From: Sphingobacteriales bacterium
GTDB taxonomy: Bacteria > Bacteroidota > Bacteroidia > Chitinophagales > Chitinophagaceae
DNA: 9,142 nt
Direction of reading: 5' to 3'
NCBI GenBank assembly: GCA_024640385.1
Contig: JAHEFC010000147.1
Span: forward strand, 1-9,142
Shown here one piece after another: positions 6,514 to 9,142 of the stretch; position 1 is the first letter of the stretch, and each line of letters begins with the position of its first letter. Made by a program: the position numbers and the translations under genes. Below the pieces are notes generated by a model. That model had not been told where the DNA came from. It did no database searches and saw only the letters and a list, made by a program, of their open reading frames with translations.

Positions 6514-6762
6514 ATGCATCAATACATTCTAAATGCAACCATACAGGTGGTTCCCATTGTGCAAGACAGGCATCCCTATGAGTAGGTTGATATTGCAATC
6601 CCTGTAATTCAGCGATCCGGCATCAAACATGAGGTAAGGGCTTTTGCCACTGAGCTGGAAGGGAAATATCATGATGTTATGAATGTGATCAATGCAGTCA
6701 ATGAGCACTTGTACCAGCAAGGTTGCAACGAATGGATCACCAACGTGCAAATCCAGATTTGA
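6514..6762 (+). pseudogene. Thiamine-binding protein (MTH1187/YkoF family) interrupted by an in-frame TAG
   Basis: Translating the plus strand from the ATG at 6514 gives MHQYILNATIQVVPIVQDR then HPYE. A TAG follows at 6583-6585, and the same frame goes on with VDIAIPVIQRSGIKHEV, RAFATELEGKYHDVMNVI and NEHLYQQGCNEWITNVQIQI to a TGA at 6760-6762. This is 82 codons counting the amber. The two halves join into the full small thiamine-binding/UPF0045 fold: a first strand with I-Q-V-V-P, an I-x-V-I-Q-x-S-G-I-K-H-E-V helix-turn-strand, F-A-T-E-L-E-G strand and V-N-E-H-L helix, then a final T-N-V-Q-I-Q-I strand. Members bind thiamine or related pyrimidines and are about 80-100 aa. No frameshift is needed. 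The amber could be a true null mutation, a base error, or readthrough. Adhesin, methyltransferase and ygiD all end in TAG here, which argues against TAG being reassigned. No in-frame ATG occurs after the amber until codon 56. The flanking bases 6390-6513 and 6763-6850 hold no further gene I can recognise. Confidence 0.75.
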
Positions 6763-6850
6763 AGTGGCGGAGACATTACAGGGGAAGAGAAAACAGCCAG
6801 GTTTAAATAAGCAGTGAGCGGCAAGCAGGGATCGAAACCACGCATATTGC

Positions 6851-7537
6851 TTACCAGTTCCCCGTTTCCATTGAACTGCTGATAATAACATCAAATTCTG
6901 ACTGGCTGATATACTGGGGAACATAACTTGAACCCAAGTTCAGGATACTTCTGCTGAACGCACGCATATGGTTGCGGCTTCCCCTCTCAAGATTCCCGTA
7001 AACATAAAGGATATCCTTGTTGTCTGTCTCCTTGCTAAGCCTCTTGAGATCATATATGTCCAGATCTTCTATGGTAGCTCCAACCCTGAATGCATCTAAA
7101 TTGGTTTTATTGCCCAGGGAAACCAATTGGGTGTATAATTTCTGTAAACCGGCATTCTGAAATACCCCCACGGCATTTGAACGCACTGGGTCTTTGATCT
7201 CATATTTTTTCAAAAGCGCCAAAACGGCATCCATATGTGTCTGTTCCGAAGCAGAAATATTGTAAAACGGTCTTGAACCCCACTTGGAGTAAAGTGTAGT
7301 ATACACATCCCTGGCCAGTTTTTCCTCTTCCCGCATTAATAGAAGACTGCTTTTCTCCACATCACTCAATGTTTCTTTGGGGAAGCTGTCAATACTAATA
7401 TGAATTGCTGCGATATTGATGTTGCCATTTTCAAAACCTGCATCTGACTGAACTTCATTCTTGCTACAGGCCACTAAAGAAATTGTAAATGCAAATACAA
7501 ACAGGATTGCTCCTTGTTTTTTGATCCCCGTTTTCAT
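6851..7537 (-). CDS. DUF2202 ferritin-like lipoprotein
   Basis: This 228-aa protein starts with a basic N-terminus, a hydrophobic stretch and the lipobox L-V-A-C24, so it should be cleaved by signal peptidase II and lipid-anchored. After a linker of about 30 residues comes the DUF2202 domain (about 55-225), marked by L-M-R-E-E-E-K-L-A-R-D-V-Y (67-79), S-E98-Q-T-H101-M-D-A (an ExxH pair), E157-D-L-D, G-S-R-N-H190-M-R-A-F and the closing Y-I-S-Q-S-E-F-D with S-S-M-E-T-G. The domain belongs to the ferritin-like four-helix superfamily. The Glu and ExxH pattern is compatible with a di-metal site, but its activity is not established. The gene lies downstream of the second sulfatase across a 184-base gap, so joint transcription is uncertain. 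The ATG at 7537 has no Shine-Dalgarno, and GAATTTTG at 7580-7573 is a one-mismatch -7 box. Confidence 0.87.
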   Translation of the reverse strand: MKTGIKKQGAILFVFAFTISLVACSKNEVQSDAGFENGNINIAAIHISIDSFPKETLSDVEKSSLLLMREEEKLARDVYTTLYSKWGSRPFYNISASEQTHMDAVLALLKKYEIKDPVRSNAVGVFQNAGLQKLYTQLVSLGNKTNLDAFRVGATIEDLDIYDLKRLSKETDNKDILYVYGNLERGSRNHMRAFSRSILNLGSSYVPQYISQSEFDVIISSSMETGNW

Positions 7538-7721
7538 GACTAAAGATTTAGATTTATGTGGACTTCCCTATTCAAAATTCCATTATGAGTGAATTCTGCG
7601 GGTAACTCTTGTCACATATAAAAGTCCGAATGGAGGGAATAACGGAATTTTACAACTATTACATTGGTTAGACTAAATCAGCTGGTCAATGTTTAATTTT
7701 AAAAGTAAATAATTAAGCAGT
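7538..7721. other. Intergenic spacer between second sulfatase and DUF2202 gene
   Basis: This 184-base AT-rich spacer separates two minus-strand genes. It holds a one-mismatch -7 element for the DUF2202 gene (7573-7580, minus) and a weak inverted repeat ACATTG/CAATGT (7661-7666, 7687-7692). I see no GC-rich terminator hairpin with a T run after the sulfatase stop, and no small ORF that looks real. Confidence 0.5.
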
Positions 7722-9142
7722 TCAGCTTCCTCTCCCCTTCTGCCCCTCTTTCCTTCCCCAATTGGGAAGATCGATGTCAAGATCGTCATGTGTGGCATAC
7801 ATCTCCGCCTTCAACATTTTTCGCATGGTTTCTATTTTGCCGGCATACGCAGGATCGGCAGCCAGATCTTTCATCTCCCAGGGATCCTTTTTCAGATCGA
7901 ACAACTGGGTGTGCAATATGCCGTCCACATTGTACAGGATCAGCTTTAACCCATCTGAAGTTTTAATACTTCTGCTCCAATGGCCATATACATTGTAGAT
8001 ATCAGGTCTGATCTTTTTCTTTGGATTCGAAAATACCGGCATCAGGCTTTTTGCTTCCACAGTGGCCGGCGCATTGATGTGCAGGTATTCGTAAAGTGTT
8101 GGAGCTATATCACTGAGATAGTTGAATCCCCCGTATTTGCTTCCCTTAGGTATTCCCGGGCCTGCCATGATCATGGGTACCCTGATACTATGCTCATAAA
8201 GATTCTGTTTCCCCAGTAATCCATGCTGCCCCACGGCCAGGCCATTATCGCCGGCAAATACGATAATGGTATTTTCACGAAGCCCGTTTTCTTCCAATGC
8301 TTTGATGATCCTGCCAACCTGCGTATCCATTTCACTAACCATGCCATAATACAGCGCAATTTCTCTCCGCACCGCATCTTCAGTCCGGGGTTTAGGTAAC
8401 AGATTCTCATCTCTCACTTTCATATCTCCGTTATCAAACGGATGCACGGGCATATAGTTAGGCGGAAGTGTAACAGAAGAAGGTGGGTACATCTTTTCGA
8501 ATTGAGCAGGGGGTGTGCGGGGGTCGTGAGGAGAAGTAAATGCCACATAACAGAAAAACGGCTTTTCCTTCGAAGCCTTGCTGTTCAGGAATTTTATTGC
8601 ATTGTCGGCATACAAAGTAGTACTGAAGGTGTCAGCATTTCTTTTCAATGAGGCGGGATACTCGCCAGTAGGATCAAATCTGTAAACTGTAGGATGAGCC
8701 TGTCCCCCATCTTTTTCAAAATGCATGCCCCCCAGAAAGATATCACCGCCCTCACTGAACATTCGGTGGTGCGACAACTTATCACTATGCCATTTGCCAG
8801 TGTGATAGGTGGTATAGCCTTTTGAACGAAGAACTTCAGGAAGGCTGATGATGCTGTCTGGTATCACTCCACCATCCCTGGGCAGGCGGTTCACATATCT
8901 TCCCGTCAGCAGCATGACCCGGCTGGGCATGCATATCGCACCCTGGTGACCACCCATCACATGGGCCTGGAGAAACATCATGCCCTCAGCGGCAAGTCTG
9001 TCAATGTTAGGAGTCTTCACTTCGGTATTACCGGCTGCTCCCAATGCCCGATAACTTTGATCATCACTGAAAATGATCAGCACATTTTTAGCCTGCCCGA
9101 CACTGTTATCTATTTGGCCAATGAACAACAGAACTAAAATGA
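7722..9142 (-). CDS. Exported sulfatase, second type (5' end outside window)
   Basis: The minus-strand frame is open to the window edge, giving 472 residues. The first visible residues (ILVLLFIGQIDNSVGQAKN) look like the end of a signal peptide, so the TTG at 9128 is not the true start. Counting from the first full codon (9140), the metal-binding D26-D27 are in FSDDQSYRALG. The formylglycine motif is C71-M-P-S-R75-x-x-L-L-T-G-R, the second signature GYTTYHTGKWHSD has K116 and H118, H205 is in TSPHDPR, D298-N299 in AGDNGLAVGQHGL, and K311 is in GKQNLYEHSIRVP. The C-terminal subdomain ends in D-L-P-N-W-G and a basic tail. The active site looks complete. The SPHDPR and GQHGLLGKQNLYEHS forms differ clearly from the sulfatase at 2055-3506 and are closer to iduronate/choline-sulfatase-like enzymes. 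The substrate is unknown. Confidence 0.93.
   Translation of the reverse strand, partial: ILVLLFIGQIDNSVGQAKNVLIIFSDDQSYRALGAAGNTEVKTPNIDRLAAEGMMFLQAHVMGGHQGAICMPSRVMLLTGRYVNRLPRDGGVIPDSIISLPEVLRSKGYTTYHTGKWHSDKLSHHRMFSEGGDIFLGGMHFEKDGGQAHPTVYRFDPTGEYPASLKRNADTFSTTLYADNAIKFLNSKASKEKPFFCYVAFTSPHDPRTPPAQFEKMYPPSSVTLPPNYMPVHPFDNGDMKVRDENLLPKPRTEDAVRREIALYYGMVSEMDTQVGRIIKALEENGLRENTIIVFAGDNGLAVGQHGLLGKQNLYEHSIRVPMIMAGPGIPKGSKYGGFNYLSDIAPTLYEYLHINAPATVEAKSLMPVFSNPKKKIRPDIYNVYGHWSRSIKTSDGLKLILYNVDGILHTQLFDLKKDPWEMKDLAADPAYAGKIETMRKMLKAEMYATHDDLDIDLPNWGRKEGQKGRGS

Noticed and set aside
6583..6585. TAG recoding as pyrrolysine or a reassigned sense codon
   Set aside because: The adhesin, methyltransferase and ygiD genes all use TAG as their stop, and Bacteroidota are not known for general TAG reassignment. 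Readthrough at this one codon stays possible but unsupported.
6529..6924. A 131-codon minus-strand open frame overlapping the start of this gap and the 3' end of the DUF2202 gene
   Set aside because: It overlaps the DUF2202 gene by about 70 bases in another frame and runs antisense to the thiamine-binding coding sequence, whose plus-strand translation shows clear family features. The minus-strand protein shows no recognisable motif.
7661..7692. Inverted repeat ACATTG/CAATGT with a 20-base spacer after the second sulfatase
   Set aside because: It has six AT-rich pairs with a long spacer and no T run, too weak to call a terminator or operator.

Overview
The window looks like a chromosomal segment of a Bacteroidota member, possibly Chitinophagaceae-like. 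The evidence is a surface protein with PKD/SprB-like repeats ending in a type A T9SS (Por secretion) sorting domain, a TAnnTTTG-type promoter element, a near absence of Shine-Dalgarno sequences, and two exported formylglycine sulfatases. The genus-level guess is inference. No mobile element, tRNA, rRNA or CRISPR array was seen.

Layout, left to right. At 1-1332 (+) is the 3' end of a large repeat adhesin with three tandem 249-bp repeats, a SprB-like module and a T9SS C-terminal domain, closed by a perfect 16-bp hairpin terminator. At 1521-2060 (+) is a RimJ/RimL-type GNAT acetyltransferase with its own -7 box. It converges with a minus-strand three-gene operon read as SAM methyltransferase (4322-3702), a 66-aa two-helix membrane protein (3700-3500) and a periplasmic sulfatase (3506-2055). 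The genes are 1 bp apart or overlapping. A divergent intergenic region (4323-4459) carries two different short palindromes, one near each start. One of them has a CRP/FNR-type TGATnnnnATCA core and precedes an integral membrane [4Fe-4S] protein (4460-5551, +). That gene converges with a YgiD-type extradiol dioxygenase (6389-5556, -).

The apparent gap at 6390-6850 is not empty. The plus strand at 6514-6762 reads as a complete MTH1187/YkoF-type thiamine-binding protein broken by a single in-frame TAG codon at 6583. A minus-strand lipoprotein with a DUF2202 ferritin-like domain follows (7537-6851), then a second sulfatase of a different type (9142-7722, -), cut at its 5' end by the window edge.

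Together the genes suggest a surface- and envelope-oriented accessory region: adhesion, desulfation of sulfated substrates in the periplasm, a redox membrane protein and a ferritin-like lipoprotein. No complete known system such as a SusCD polysaccharide-utilisation locus, denitrification cluster or defence island is present, and no sulfatase-maturating enzyme is in view. The observations most worth following are the amber-interrupted thiamine-binding gene, the palindromes in the divergent promoter region, the orphan Fe-S membrane protein, and the tight methyltransferase/small membrane protein/sulfatase operon.
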